Counted from the stretch's first letter, positions 35,942 through 45,661 are shown. The stretch: 64,000 bases of DNA from Anaerolineae bacterium (GCA_013314735.1 JABUFD010000002.1:868001-932000), one strand, 5' to 3'. Translations and numbers: made by a program. The notes: a model not told the origin generated them from the letters alone.

Positions 35942-37090
35942 ATGAACGCGAAACAAACCCCCAAACGTCGCCTGGAACTGCGCCGTGAGGAAGAACTGGA
36001 CCATCCGAATTTGTCCATGGCACACCCGATGGGTGAACGCCGCCCGGATGGAAGCAGTAACCCGCCGCGCATCGCAGCCCAACCCCGTGTTGAGCCGCTG
36101 GAACGCCCCAAATGGGCGCAGCCGCCGCGTGAAGAGCAGCCGTTGATCCCGCTGTCGCTGGAAGATTGGCGCGCAGAACAGGAACGCCAGCGCGCCGCCC
36201 AGCAGCCCGTTTCCACCCGTGCTGAACGCCTGCGGACCCGGAAACACAGCCAGCGCATCCAGCGCCGCCCCAGCCCTTTCAAGGTGTTATCATTCCTGCT
36301 GCTGGTGATCTTTGTGTGCGGTTTCTTGGGAATCTACCTGTTTGTGGCGGGACGCAGCAATATCCTGATCCTCGGGTTGGACCGCGCACTGGAAGAAGAT
36401 ACGTGGTACTCCCGCTCGGATACCATCATCCTGATGCAGACGCGCCCGATCTCCGGCGAGGTGCGCATGCTTTCCATCCCGCGCGACCTGTGGGTGGGAA
36501 TTCCCGGTTACGGTGAGAATCGCATCAATACTGCGCATTATTTTGCCGAAGTGAATGCCCCCGGTACCGGACCGGAGGCTGCGATGCAGACCGTGGAAAG
36601 CAACTTCGGGATTAAGCCGCAGCATTATGTGCGGGTGAAGCTGGAAGAATTCCCGCGCCTGGTGGACGCGATGGGCGGGATCACGCTGGAATTGAGTGAG
36701 CCGATGGGTGGGTTGGAGGCCGGCAGCCACAAACTGGACGGCACCGAAGCTCTTAAATTCGTGCGCGACCGCGCGGGAACGGATGATTTTTACCGCATGA
36801 AACAGGCCCAGGTGTTCCTGGGGGCGGTCATCAAGCGCCTGTTAAGCCCGGGCAGCTGGCTGCGCATGCCGGTGATCATCGGCACAGCCCTCGACCTGGT
36901 GGATACCGATATTCCGATGTGGCAGTGGCCGCGGATCGGTGTCACGATGCTGCGCTCTTATCCTGATAAACTCACCACCACCACCCTTACCCGTGAACAG
37001 GTGACGCCCTATATCACCGCGGATGGCGCGAATGTGCTGCTGCCCAACTGGGAAGCGATCTGGCCGCTGGTGGATGAGTTGTTCCGCTGA
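35942..37090 (+). CDS. LCP (LytR-CpsA-Psr) family protein
   Basis: A 382-residue membrane protein. An Arg/Pro-rich cytoplasmic head of about 115 residues precedes one membrane helix (about 118-138). The extracellular LCP domain follows: NILILGLD, SRSDTIILMQT, MLSIPRDLWVGIPGYGENRINTAHYF and DRAGTDDFYRMKQAQVFL, with the conserved Asp/Arg residues that bind polyprenyl pyrophosphate. LCP enzymes transfer glycopolymers from lipid carriers to the cell wall or to proteins. Nothing in the neighbourhood fixes the polymer. Confidence 0.88.
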   Translation: MNAKQTPKRRLELRREEELDHPNLSMAHPMGERRPDGSSNPPRIAAQPRVEPLERPKWAQPPREEQPLIPLSLEDWRAEQERQRAAQQPVSTRAERLRTRKHSQRIQRRPSPFKVLSFLLLVIFVCGFLGIYLFVAGRSNILILGLDRALEEDTWYSRSDTIILMQTRPISGEVRMLSIPRDLWVGIPGYGENRINTAHYFAEVNAPGTGPEAAMQTVESNFGIKPQHYVRVKLEEFPRLVDAMGGITLELSEPMGGLEAGSHKLDGTEALKFVRDRAGTDDFYRMKQAQVFLGAVIKRLLSPGSWLRMPVIIGTALDLVDTDIPMWQWPRIGVTMLRSYPDKLTTTTLTREQVTPYITADGANVLLPNWEAIWPLVDELFR

Positions 37091-37162
37091 CCAGCTGTGT
37101 GAGAGCATGATACAATCATCGTTGTCAGCCATACCATTGGAAGCAAACCACAGGAGAACACG

Positions 37163-37603
37163 ATGAGCAACTGGAACCAGGAAAAAAGCATTACCTCCAC
37201 CGTACGCTCGATCATCTGGATCGGCGGCCTGGCGATTTTATTCATGCGCGGAACGCTCTTTCCGGAAATCCTGATCCTGGTGGTACTTTCGATGATCGCC
37301 GAACTGGTGGTCAAGCTGTTCATCTCAAAAACTGGCGGCGGGAGCAACCCGGCGGAACTGCCCGATGCGCTTGAGCCGCTGGAACCGATCGATGTTGATG
37401 AGGGTGATGGGTTGAATGACCGCATGCAGCGGATCGACCCGGAACCGGAACCGATCCCGCCGCAGCCCGCCGAAGACCCGGACCGCCTGCCGGATGCCTG
37501 CCCGGCCTGCGGCGCGCCGCTGGCGGCACGGGATGTGGCATGGCTCAGTACCAACAAAGGAAAGTGCGGGTTCTGCGGAACGCATATCACACTGGAGCAT
37601 TAA
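37163..37603 (+). CDS. small membrane protein with C-terminal zinc ribbon
   Basis: A 146-residue protein: two membrane segments (about 18-52), an acidic Pro/Glu-rich linker (residues 65-105, including EPEPIPPQPAEDPD) and a C-terminal four-Cys ribbon, ACPACGAPL...GKCGFCGTHI. I recognise no family. ACAGGAGAA precedes the ATG. It follows the LCP gene on the same strand with about 70 bases between, where a -10-like TACAAT lies, and may be its own unit. Confidence 0.65.
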   Translation: MSNWNQEKSITSTVRSIIWIGGLAILFMRGTLFPEILILVVLSMIAELVVKLFISKTGGGSNPAELPDALEPLEPIDVDEGDGLNDRMQRIDPEPEPIPPQPAEDPDRLPDACPACGAPLAARDVAWLSTNKGKCGFCGTHITLEH

Positions 37604-37657
37604 TTGACGACCGGACTGCGGCAACCATCCGTAGCCGGTTCAAGGAGCCAGGCAACC

Positions 37658-38356
37658 ATGCTATCAAACACACTGAATCCGTTCCTGGCGGCGGGCATCC
37701 CTTTTCCCAAAGCAGTGTTGTGGGACATGGACGGGGTGATCTGTGACAACGGCCATCTGCATTATGCTTCCTGGAAGCAGGCTTTTGCCGAATTTCCACA
37801 ATACTCATTTTCCGAAGAATTTTTTGTGCGCACTTTTGGCATGAACAATTTCGGGGTATTAACACTGCTGCTGGAACGAGAACCAACCCCGGATGAGGTG
37901 GAACAAATTGCCGGGGAAAAAGAGCGTATTTTCCGCGAGATGATCGTGGGCAATATCACCTTCCTGCCGGGGGTGGAAGAATGGCTGCGTACGCTGAAAC
38001 AATGGGGCGTGCCGCAGGCAATCGCCTCTTCGGCGCCGCGGGACAATATTGTGGCGTTCCGGCAAGAACTGCACCTGGATGATTACCTTGATGTGTACAT
38101 CTCGGCACAGGATATGCCCTCCAAACCGGATCCGGCCGTATTCCTGGCGGCGGCTGAAGCCCTCAGTGTGTCTCCGCAGGATTGCCTGGTGGTGGAAGAT
38201 GCCACCGCCGGCGTGGCGGCTGGCGCAGCCGGGGGGATGCGGGTGCTGGCGGTCACCACCACCAACCCGCGTGAACGGCTGACCCTGGCCAACCTGGTAG
38301 TGGATACGCTGGCGGAGATTGACCTGGCAGCGTGGCGCGGGAGTGGTGCAGGCTAA
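37658..38356 (+). CDS. HAD-family phosphatase, beta-phosphoglucomutase-like
   Basis: A 232-residue haloacid-dehalogenase superfamily member. Motif I VLWDMDGVICD (nucleophile Asp and the acid Asp+2), motif II IASSAPRDN, motif III SKPDPAVFL and motif IV VVEDATAGVAAG are all intact, with an alpha-helical cap in between. This order is typical of sugar-phosphate phosphatases and beta-phosphoglucomutases. ATG 37658 with AAGGAG ten bases upstream is preferred over a TTG at 37604. Substrate cannot be read from the sequence. Confidence 0.87.
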   Translation: MLSNTLNPFLAAGIPFPKAVLWDMDGVICDNGHLHYASWKQAFAEFPQYSFSEEFFVRTFGMNNFGVLTLLLEREPTPDEVEQIAGEKERIFREMIVGNITFLPGVEEWLRTLKQWGVPQAIASSAPRDNIVAFRQELHLDDYLDVYISAQDMPSKPDPAVFLAAAEALSVSPQDCLVVEDATAGVAAGAAGGMRVLAVTTTNPRERLTLANLVVDTLAEIDLAAWRGSGAG

Positions 38357-38443
38357 CACAGGGATTCGATTGTTTTCTCCAACTTCGCAACGCAGGTCAA
38401 GAAAGAAACCGGCCGGATGGGTATACTCAATCATGAGGTGAAG

Positions 38444-39370
38444 ATGGTGAATAACCGCGAACATGTGGAAGCCGTTCAACGAATGCAAAACTGCATCGCC
38501 GACCATATCCAGGAGCCGATCACCCTGTCAATGCTGGCGAAGGCAGCCGGGTACTCGCCGTACCATTCCGCGCGCATTTTTAAGGAATATACCGGCAAAA
38601 CCCCATTCGACTATATCCGACGCCTCCGGCTTTCCAGGTCGGCCATCAAGCTGCGGGATGAGGCGGTACGGGTAGTGGATGTGGCGTTCGATTTCGTCTT
38701 TGACTCCCACGAGGGATTCACGCGTGCCTTCGCGAAGGAATTCGGACTGACGCCCAAACAATACGCCCGGAACCCCAAACCAATCTCGCTGTTCATGCCC
38801 TCCGATATCCGCGGTTATGCCCATATGCTGGAAAAGCAAGGAGACGAAAAAACGATGAGTGAAACTGCCAAAGTGATATTTGTCCAGATCGTGGAACGCC
38901 CGGCGCGGAAATTGATCCTGAAACGCGCCCAGACTGCCGAAGATTACTGGAAATACTGCGAGGAAGTTGGCTGTGATGTCTACGGTGTACTCAGCAGCAT
39001 CAAGGAGGCGCTGTATGAGTCGATCGGGATGTGGATGCCGGAGAATTTGACACCGGCTGGCACTTCGACCTACACCCAGGGCGTGGAAGTGCCGCTGGAC
39101 TATGCCGGTGAAATCCCCGCAGGATACGATCTGATCGAACTGCCGCCGTGCAAAATGCTCATCTTCCAGGGGCAACCTTATGATGATGAGCATTTCGTCG
39201 AGGCAATCGAGGAATTTTGGAAGCAGATTAAGGATTTCAATCCCGAAATCTATGGCTACGAGTGGGCGGATGCAGATGCCCCGCGCTTCCAACTGCCGCC
39301 GATGGGGTACCGCGGCTATATCGAAGGCCGGCCAGTGCGGGAGATCAATGCCCGGAAAAGTGCGGCGTAA
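38444..39370 (+). CDS. AraC-family regulator with GyrI-like effector domain
   Basis: A 308-residue Rob/SoxS-type regulator. Two helix-turn-helix units fill about residues 10-110 (PITLSMLAKAAGYSPYHSAR, then FDSHEGFTRAFAKEFGLTPK). After a linker, residues 130-305 form a GyrI-like ligand-binding domain (GYDLIELPPCKMLIFQGQPY). Such proteins respond to small ligands and control efflux or stress genes. ATG 38444 has GAGGTG upstream; the earlier ATG 38417 lies on a TATACT -10 box (38422-38427) and cannot be transcribed. No obvious target gene adjoins it. Confidence 0.87.
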   Translation: MVNNREHVEAVQRMQNCIADHIQEPITLSMLAKAAGYSPYHSARIFKEYTGKTPFDYIRRLRLSRSAIKLRDEAVRVVDVAFDFVFDSHEGFTRAFAKEFGLTPKQYARNPKPISLFMPSDIRGYAHMLEKQGDEKTMSETAKVIFVQIVERPARKLILKRAQTAEDYWKYCEEVGCDVYGVLSSIKEALYESIGMWMPENLTPAGTSTYTQGVEVPLDYAGEIPAGYDLIELPPCKMLIFQGQPYDDEHFVEAIEEFWKQIKDFNPEIYGYEWADADAPRFQLPPMGYRGYIEGRPVREINARKSAA

Positions 39371-39380
39371 GGGATGAACG

Positions 39381-39419
39381 AAAAATCCGGGGTCTTAAGA
39401 AGAACCCCGGATTTTTTTA
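39381..39419. terminator. bidirectional terminator
   Basis: AAAAATCCGGGGT (39381-39393) pairs with ACCCCGGATTTTT (39404-39416), 13 pairs, ten-base loop, T-runs on both strands. It separates the AraC gene from the convergent glutamate synthase operon. Confidence 0.9.
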
Positions 39420-39436
39420 TGCAAACGAATTCACAA

Positions 39437-42106
39437 TTAAGCCAACGCGCCCAGCCGTACTGCGCCTACCTTGCGGTAGACCTCATAAGGGTCGCGTTTG
39501 ACCCCATCAACAGTCAGCAGGTCTTCGACCTTGATGCCGAAATGGCGTTCATTTTCCTTCAGGTAGGGCAGGATCAGGTCCCAATCCTCGTCCGCGAGGA
39601 TGGAGAAATGACCGCCATTGAGCTGGTCTTCTTCCACCAGGAAATGCGGGTCGCGGATGTAGATGGCGCCGCCGGAGGCGAGGGAGAACAGGTTGCCGCC
39701 CGGGTAGGGTTCCGGCAGGTCGACCATCTTCCCATGGGCGTCAAATTCCACCCCGTTCAAAATCACGAAACCGCCGCCGTTGAGCGGGTCGCCGGCCATG
39801 AAGGATTCCGCCAGGTAATCGAGGCAGGTGCCGTTGATCACCACGCGTGGGAAGCCTACGGCGTTGATCAAGGGGCGGCCGGCGGCATTGCCGCGGATGA
39901 AAGCCTTCCCGCCCTTGGCGCCGTACATGAAGGTCTGCCCCACGTCGCCATGTACCACGAGCGTGCCGTGGTTGTAAATCTGCGCCAGCTGGTCCTGGGC
40001 GTTGTTGTGGACATAGATGCTGATATTGTCACCGTCGAGTCCGCTGGCGAGGTAATCGCCGGGGGAGCCGTAGGCATCAAAGCGCAGGCGTTCCTTGACC
40101 GGACCCAGGTTGCATCCCAGGAAGCGCTGCCCGCGCCAGTTGTACGAAACCAGGTGATGCCAGCCCTTGCGTGAGGCTTCTGCCAGGAAAATACCGGGGC
40201 CTTCGTCGCCTTCGGCGGGGAAGCCGTCCAGATCCAGGACCAGGGTGGCACCGCGGATGACGGGCGGCTGGAGGGCATGGCGGGTTTCCCAGGTGAAGCG
40301 TGCGGCAAACAAGGGCCTGGCAGGATCGAACAACGGGACTGCGTCCAGCAGCCGCACAATCGCGTCATCGAGCATGGCGAGGAGCCCCGCGCGGCGCTTG
40401 CTGCCGGGATCATAGATGCGGTCGCGGATGCGGCTTAACAGAGCCAGAACCATCACGGTATCACGCACGCCGCTCACGGCTTGCTGCACCCAGTGGTCAA
40501 TAACCGCCTGGATTTCACCAAACGATGCATCCTTGAGCCAGGCCACGATGCGCGGGAAGACCGGATCCACCACTTTTTCAAAATCATTATCCAACGGGCG
40601 GGTGGCGTCAAATATCTGCCTGAGGATCTCACCGGCAATGGGGGAAAGATCAGCCTGTGATGCTCGCGCCTGGGACGGGCGGTGGTGCTGGTCACCAGCG
40701 GTGGTGATCACCTGGCCAAACTTGTTGGTGCACACCAGTTCGCGGATGCTGCCGTAGGGCGCATCGGGGCTGGATTTCTTGACGGCGAAGGAGAAGGAAC
40801 CACCATCGGTATACGATCCACCGCGTGCATTCCAGTAGCGGTCTGCCACCGGGCAGATCGCCGGATTTTCAGCATGCAGGCTGTGCAGGGTGGCGTCAAT
40901 TGCCTGCTTTTCCGAAGCAATCAAGCCCACCTGGTAGCGTTTGCCGTCGGCTTCCGCGTCCACCAGGGCAAATACTTGCGGGCGCAGCATCGAGGTATCG
41001 GTGATACCCAGCAGCTGGCACAGGTCCTTTTCCGGCTGGCTGCGGGCGATGATGAAGAACCATGGTCCATCCGGGGAGGCATGGATATGGGTGGATTGGA
41101 TGGCGCGGTACATCTGCTGTTTTTTCTGCGGCAGCCGGGCGTAGTCACGTTCGGTGGTGGGTGCCAAAGCTTCGATCACAGCTTCCAGCGGGTAATGATA
41201 GCCGCGGTCCAGCAGGTCAAACAGCTGTACGGAGATTTCGGTATCGGTGAGGAAGAGGGGGGTGATGTTGCGCTGGCGCAGGTAGGAGGATACCGCGTGG
41301 TAGTTGGCAAAGTCGCCGTTGTGCACCAGGGCTTCGTTCAGCCCGATGAAGGGGTGTGCCCCGCCGGGATGCCATACACGCCCCTTGGTGGGGTAACGCT
41401 GGTGGGCGATCCACACATGGGCTTCCATCTCTTCCAGTTTGTAATACCGGGCGGCTTCTTCGGCGTAGCCGACGATCTTGAATACCAACAGGTCACGCCC
41501 ATGAGAGAGGACGAAAGCACGCTGTTTGCCCAGTGAGGCGTAGAACTGGGTGTTGAGCTTAAAAGTGTTGCGGAATACGTATTCGTCTTCCAACTCCCGC
41601 GGCAGCAGGTCCGCCAGGTTGGCGGTACGGGCAAAGTCCGCGAGGGCGTCTGCTTTGGCGCGCACAAAATAGCGCACCACGTCCGGTGGGCGCAGTTCCA
41701 GCCCGGGAACTTCGTGGAAGTCCGCCACGGTCTCGATCTCATAACTTTGCAAAACATCGTAGGCCGGGAAGATGCAGCTTTGCTCCACTTCGGCGCGGCT
41801 ATCGGGATCGATATACGCCACCTGCAGCAGGGTGGCATCGCGCAGCACTTCCGGCGAAACGCGCATCTGGACCGGGTTCAACCCCGCTGCGGCGATCCCG
41901 CCGCCTTTGCCGTTGCCGCGGTTGTGCATCTGTTCAGCCGCCTGGAAGAAGTGTTTCCCCACCACCGGGAAGGAGGCGGTCATGCCGACCACCCCGCAGC
42001 CGCCTTCAGCGGCTTCCTCACGGGTCAGGGCCGGATGCAGGTGGGCTTCACGCACGAGGTCCGCGCGGGATGCGATGATACGCTGCAATTGATCCAGTTC
42101 AGCCAT
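39437..42106 (-). CDS. glutamate synthase-type glutaminase (GATase II) fused to GXGXG domain
   Basis: An 889-residue protein, last gene of the etf-glutamate synthase operon. The N-terminal glutamine amidotransferase has EGGCGVVGM, with C37 the nucleophile after a 36-residue propeptide, WIAHQRYPTKG and LVHNGDFANYH (Asn and Gly of the oxyanion hole). The central ~350 residues are less recognisable. The C-terminal part is the GXGXG beta-helix of glutamate synthase large chains (GDVGQTFMYGAKGGKAFIRGNAAG). It should release ammonia from glutamine and channel it. The FMN barrel found between these domains in GltB is a separate gene next door. Its start overlaps that gene by eight bases. Confidence 0.87.
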   Translation of the reverse strand: MAELDQLQRIIASRADLVREAHLHPALTREEAAEGGCGVVGMTASFPVVGKHFFQAAEQMHNRGNGKGGGIAAAGLNPVQMRVSPEVLRDATLLQVAYIDPDSRAEVEQSCIFPAYDVLQSYEIETVADFHEVPGLELRPPDVVRYFVRAKADALADFARTANLADLLPRELEDEYVFRNTFKLNTQFYASLGKQRAFVLSHGRDLLVFKIVGYAEEAARYYKLEEMEAHVWIAHQRYPTKGRVWHPGGAHPFIGLNEALVHNGDFANYHAVSSYLRQRNITPLFLTDTEISVQLFDLLDRGYHYPLEAVIEALAPTTERDYARLPQKKQQMYRAIQSTHIHASPDGPWFFIIARSQPEKDLCQLLGITDTSMLRPQVFALVDAEADGKRYQVGLIASEKQAIDATLHSLHAENPAICPVADRYWNARGGSYTDGGSFSFAVKKSSPDAPYGSIRELVCTNKFGQVITTAGDQHHRPSQARASQADLSPIAGEILRQIFDATRPLDNDFEKVVDPVFPRIVAWLKDASFGEIQAVIDHWVQQAVSGVRDTVMVLALLSRIRDRIYDPGSKRRAGLLAMLDDAIVRLLDAVPLFDPARPLFAARFTWETRHALQPPVIRGATLVLDLDGFPAEGDEGPGIFLAEASRKGWHHLVSYNWRGQRFLGCNLGPVKERLRFDAYGSPGDYLASGLDGDNISIYVHNNAQDQLAQIYNHGTLVVHGDVGQTFMYGAKGGKAFIRGNAAGRPLINAVGFPRVVINGTCLDYLAESFMAGDPLNGGGFVILNGVEFDAHGKMVDLPEPYPGGNLFSLASGGAIYIRDPHFLVEEDQLNGGHFSILADEDWDLILPYLKENERHFGIKVEDLLTVDGVKRDPYEVYRKVGAVRLGALA

Positions 42107-44651
42107 GGTTCACCTCCGTTGTCACGGTATCGCCTTCCTTGTCGAGATACACCAGCAGGTCCGTCCGGCCGCGCAGTTCGCGGATGGATTTCAATCCCAG
42201 CACTTTGACGATGTTGGCCAGTTGGAAGCGCCAGGAGCGGTACATATTCTTGACGCGCTCAGTGCTGGCCACCGGGTCAACCAGTTTGGACATCTCCGGG
42301 TCGGTGGTGGTGATGCCGAAGGGACAGCCCTTGTCTTTTTCGCAGCAGCCCAGGCGCACGCAGCCGATCGCCACCAGGTCTGCGGTACCGACCACAACGC
42401 CGTCCGCGCCCAGGGCAATCGCCTTGGCAATATCAAAGGCGCTGCGCACCCCGCCGGATGCCATGATGACGATCTCGTCGCGGATGCCTTCGTTGATCAG
42501 GAAATGGTGTACCCGGCTGATGGCATACTCAATCGGCAGGGCGATGTTCTTCTTGGCAATTTCCGGCGCGGCGCCGGTGCCGCCGTAAGAACCGTCAATA
42601 TGCAGGATATTGGCACCGGCGTAATACGAACCAACCGCGACCATATCGACATCGGTCGGGGTGGAAACCTTGACCGAGACCAGCGCGCGCGGATTGACCG
42701 TTTTCACCCAGTCGACATGTTTCTTGTGGTCTTCCACCGAGTATACGCTGTGGAAGGGGAAAGGCGAGAACAGGCTGAACCCGCGCACCGCCTGGCGCAT
42801 TTTCGCCACCGCTTCGGTCGATTTGCTGCCCAGCAGGTGTCCGCCCAACCCGGGTTTGGCACCCTGGGCATATTTGAATTCGATGATCGGGGCGCGCTGC
42901 AGGGTTTCTTCACGCACACCAAACAGGCCGGTGGCCACCTGGGTGATCAAATGCTCAGCAAACGGGATCAGGTCGGGCGGGTAGCCGCCTTCACCGGTGG
43001 AGATGAAAGAATGGAATTCCTTCGCCGCCTGTACGCGGGCCAGCATGGTGTTCACGCTGACCGAGCCAAATGACATCCCGCCGCCGTACCACGGTTGGGG
43101 CAGTTCCAGTTCAGGCCGTCCGTCCTTGCGGTGATTGAGCACCAGGGAAAGGTCAACCTCCTGTTCGGCGTTGTCATCCCAGGCAAAGTGTTTCATATCC
43201 TGTTCGAGTTCGAAGCGGAAGCGCATCCGGTCAAAACCACCGTTGGAACGTCCATGGCGGTATTCCATCCCGGAAACCGGCGGCTTGCCGGTGCGGGCCT
43301 GTTCAGCAGTGGCCAGCAGCAGTTGGGTGGTCCAGCGCAGGTCGCCTTCGATCTCGCCGGCGTTGGCTTCCAGCGCGGGCAGGACGGGAACCTCAAGGTC
43401 ATCCGGGCGGCTGAAGAGTTGTCGGAAACGCAGTTCTTCTTCTTTGTAGAACATGGCGCGGCCCAATTCGCCGCGCATACGGCGTACCTCGCGGATACCC
43501 ATGGCGCCCATTGCTTCCAGCAGCTGATCACGCCAGGCGCTGATGATATTGACCAGGCGCTGCGCGCCCCATTCGGCATCAAATTCGCCCGCTTCCACCT
43601 TGCAGCCGTGGCGCACATCTGCCCATAAACCGCAGCCCAACGCCATCAGGATCACAAAATCGATCGCCACAGCATCCGCGCCGCAGATGATCGATTTCGG
43701 CATGTGTTCTGCATTGGCAATCCCGCCGCTGACGATGATCGAGATCTGGTCGCGCAGACTTTCTGCGACCAGGTGGTCATGGATGTCGCGGATGGCATCG
43801 GTCAGGAAACGCTCTCCATCCAGTTCGTGGGCCATTTCATCGGCCACCAGGTGCACGATCGGGCATCCTTCGCGCACCAGCGCATCCACGGCGGCTTTGC
43901 TGGCGGGATTCAGCGGCAGGCGGACAATGAGAGTGGCATCCGGCAGTGCCTGACGGGCATGGCGGTAGAACTCCAGGGCGCGTTCCTGGTTGGGGGCGGC
44001 CAGCGCTACCAGGCTGCTGTGGTGGATCAGGCTCCAATAAAACTGGTCCTCGGTATCCAACAGTGGTACCACGCCATCGAGATACGGCAGCAGGTCATCA
44101 TCCAGGTCGGCAAAGCGCAGCATGGCGAGATTGCCCAATTGGTGGGCGGCCATGGCACGTGCCAGGTGAATGGCGCGGCCGGGGATGTCCAGCGGAATCG
44201 TATCAAAAATGACCGGGACCGGCAGGGTGAGCATGTGGGGCGGGATGTCAATCAGCTCGCCGTCCTGCGAAAAATGCAGGCGCAGCGGACGCGGGCCGAG
44301 GTCGACCGTGGTGGAAATGTACTCACGCCCATGGATCCCGTCGCGGGTGGGGCGCACAATCTCGGACATATCGAGCCAGATGGCATCGAAACCGGCTTCA
44401 GAGAATCCGCCGCCGTAACCGGCGCCAGAGATGGGAATTTTGCCGGTTTCGGCCTGGTACCAGGTCTGGGTGATGATTTGTGGAGTCCAATGTGGATCCC
44501 CGCCATAACGGCCGTTGGGGAGTCCCTGGTGGCCGTACTTGACATAATCATCCATCTCATCCTTGCGGAAGGTAATGGGATAATCAAATGGCGCCGGAGC
44601 GGGTTTGGTGGTGATATGGTAGCGGCTGCTGTGATGGTCAGGGCTGCTCAT
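42099..44651 (-). CDS. glutamate synthase FMN-domain protein with internal tandem duplication
   Basis: An 850-residue protein with two copies of one unit. Copy 2 (about 440-836) is an intact FMN/iron-sulfur synthase domain: GGGMSFGSVSVNT, KPGLGGHLLGSKST, DGSYGGTGAAPE, ASGGVRSAFDIAKAIALGAD and the Cys cluster at C764, C769, C770 and C776. Copy 1 (about 55-403) keeps the same beginning (WTPQIITQTW versus WTTQLLLATA), the same VSGGIANAEHMPKSIICGAD strand (308-326) and the same RxxRG end, but lacks the FMN loop and has only C340 and C350. It should convert 2-oxoglutarate plus ammonia into glutamate with electrons from a partner. Four bases overlap etfA. Confidence 0.88.
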   Translation of the reverse strand: MSSPDHHSSRYHITTKPAPAPFDYPITFRKDEMDDYVKYGHQGLPNGRYGGDPHWTPQIITQTWYQAETGKIPISGAGYGGGFSEAGFDAIWLDMSEIVRPTRDGIHGREYISTTVDLGPRPLRLHFSQDGELIDIPPHMLTLPVPVIFDTIPLDIPGRAIHLARAMAAHQLGNLAMLRFADLDDDLLPYLDGVVPLLDTEDQFYWSLIHHSSLVALAAPNQERALEFYRHARQALPDATLIVRLPLNPASKAAVDALVREGCPIVHLVADEMAHELDGERFLTDAIRDIHDHLVAESLRDQISIIVSGGIANAEHMPKSIICGADAVAIDFVILMALGCGLWADVRHGCKVEAGEFDAEWGAQRLVNIISAWRDQLLEAMGAMGIREVRRMRGELGRAMFYKEEELRFRQLFSRPDDLEVPVLPALEANAGEIEGDLRWTTQLLLATAEQARTGKPPVSGMEYRHGRSNGGFDRMRFRFELEQDMKHFAWDDNAEQEVDLSLVLNHRKDGRPELELPQPWYGGGMSFGSVSVNTMLARVQAAKEFHSFISTGEGGYPPDLIPFAEHLITQVATGLFGVREETLQRAPIIEFKYAQGAKPGLGGHLLGSKSTEAVAKMRQAVRGFSLFSPFPFHSVYSVEDHKKHVDWVKTVNPRALVSVKVSTPTDVDMVAVGSYYAGANILHIDGSYGGTGAAPEIAKKNIALPIEYAISRVHHFLINEGIRDEIVIMASGGVRSAFDIAKAIALGADGVVVGTADLVAIGCVRLGCCEKDKGCPFGITTTDPEMSKLVDPVASTERVKNMYRSWRFQLANIVKVLGLKSIRELRGRTDLLVYLDKEGDTVTTEVNHG

Positions 44652-45661
44652 CGGGCACTCCTTTCTTTTTCCTGGCGGACCAGTTCAGTGATCAAGGGCA
44701 CCATCGTGAACAGGTCACCCACCACGCCCAGGTCAGCCACCTGGAAGATTTGCGCGTCGGGATCGGTGTTGATGGCAATAATCGTTTCGGCGGTTTGCAT
44801 GCCGACGATGTGCTGTACTGCGCCGGAAATACCGCAGGCAATGTACAGCTGCGGGGCAATCGTCTTGCCGGAAAGTCCCACTTGCTTGGGATAAGGACGC
44901 CAGCCCTGCTCCACCGCGGCGCGCGAGCTGCCCACGGTGCCGCCGAGGATATGCGCCAATTGTTCGAGGATCAGGAAATTTTCCTTGTTCTGCATCCCCT
45001 TGCCGCCGGACACTACAATATCGGCATCCTCAATCGGCAGTTCATCGCTCTGGTCGGGGATGAAGCGTTCCAGCGTCATGCGCGCGGCACACAGGTCAGC
45101 CGGGATGTTGACCTCGATGATCTCCCCGGTGCGGCTGGCATCCGCTGGCAGCGGACGCGCCGACTTGGGGCGGACGGTCGACATCTGCGGCCGCGCATCC
45201 GGCGTTTTGATGGTGGCCATGATGTTGCCGCCGATGGCGGGGCGGGTCTGGTGCAGGTTGCCGGTTTCCGGATCGATCGAAAGCCCGGTGCAGTCGGCGG
45301 TCAGACCCGCATGGGTCTGGATGGCAACATACGGCATCACCGTGCGACCGGTGGTGGTCGCAGCGGCGATAAACACCTCCGGGTGGTAGGTTTGCACCAG
45401 GTGCTTGATCACACGCGCATGCGATTCGGCGATGAAATGCGCCAACTGCGGATGGCGGACGAGGTAGACCACATCGGCGCCATGGGCGATGAGGGATTCC
45501 AGTTCCCCTTCGCCAAGGGTATCGGCCAGCACCACCGAACACAGTTTGCAGCCGCGGTCGTTCGCCAGGCCGCGACCCCATGCCAATAATTCGTACGAAA
45601 CACTGTGCAGGTGGCCGTGTTTGACCTCTGCCAGCGTCCAGATATCTTTCCATTCAGTCAT
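44648..45661 (-). CDS. etfA: electron transfer flavoprotein subunit alpha
   Basis: A 337-residue protein. The FAD-binding C-terminal half reads VSGGKGMQNKENF, VGSSRAAVEQGW, KQVGLSGKTIAPQLYIACG and IIAINTDPDAQIFQVADLGVVGD, the EtfA signature. It carries FAD and forms a heterodimer with EtfB that passes electrons between dehydrogenases and other flavoproteins. ATG 45661, with GGAGG seven bases upstream, is preferred over a GTG two codons earlier. It lies directly between etfB and the glutamate synthase genes, with an overlap of four bases to the latter. No acyl-CoA dehydrogenase is present nearby, so the partner is unclear. Confidence 0.93.
   Translation of the reverse strand: MTEWKDIWTLAEVKHGHLHSVSYELLAWGRGLANDRGCKLCSVVLADTLGEGELESLIAHGADVVYLVRHPQLAHFIAESHARVIKHLVQTYHPEVFIAAATTTGRTVMPYVAIQTHAGLTADCTGLSIDPETGNLHQTRPAIGGNIMATIKTPDARPQMSTVRPKSARPLPADASRTGEIIEVNIPADLCAARMTLERFIPDQSDELPIEDADIVVSGGKGMQNKENFLILEQLAHILGGTVGSSRAAVEQGWRPYPKQVGLSGKTIAPQLYIACGISGAVQHIVGMQTAETIIAINTDPDAQIFQVADLGVVGDLFTMVPLITELVRQEKERSAR

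Noticed and set aside
43704-44894. Long open frame on the plus strand opposite the glutamate synthase and etfA genes (and similar ones at 61452-62297, 11149-12108 and 32103-33197)
   Set aside because: These mirror real genes on the other strand, have no ribosome-binding sites or family motifs and arise from the high GC content.
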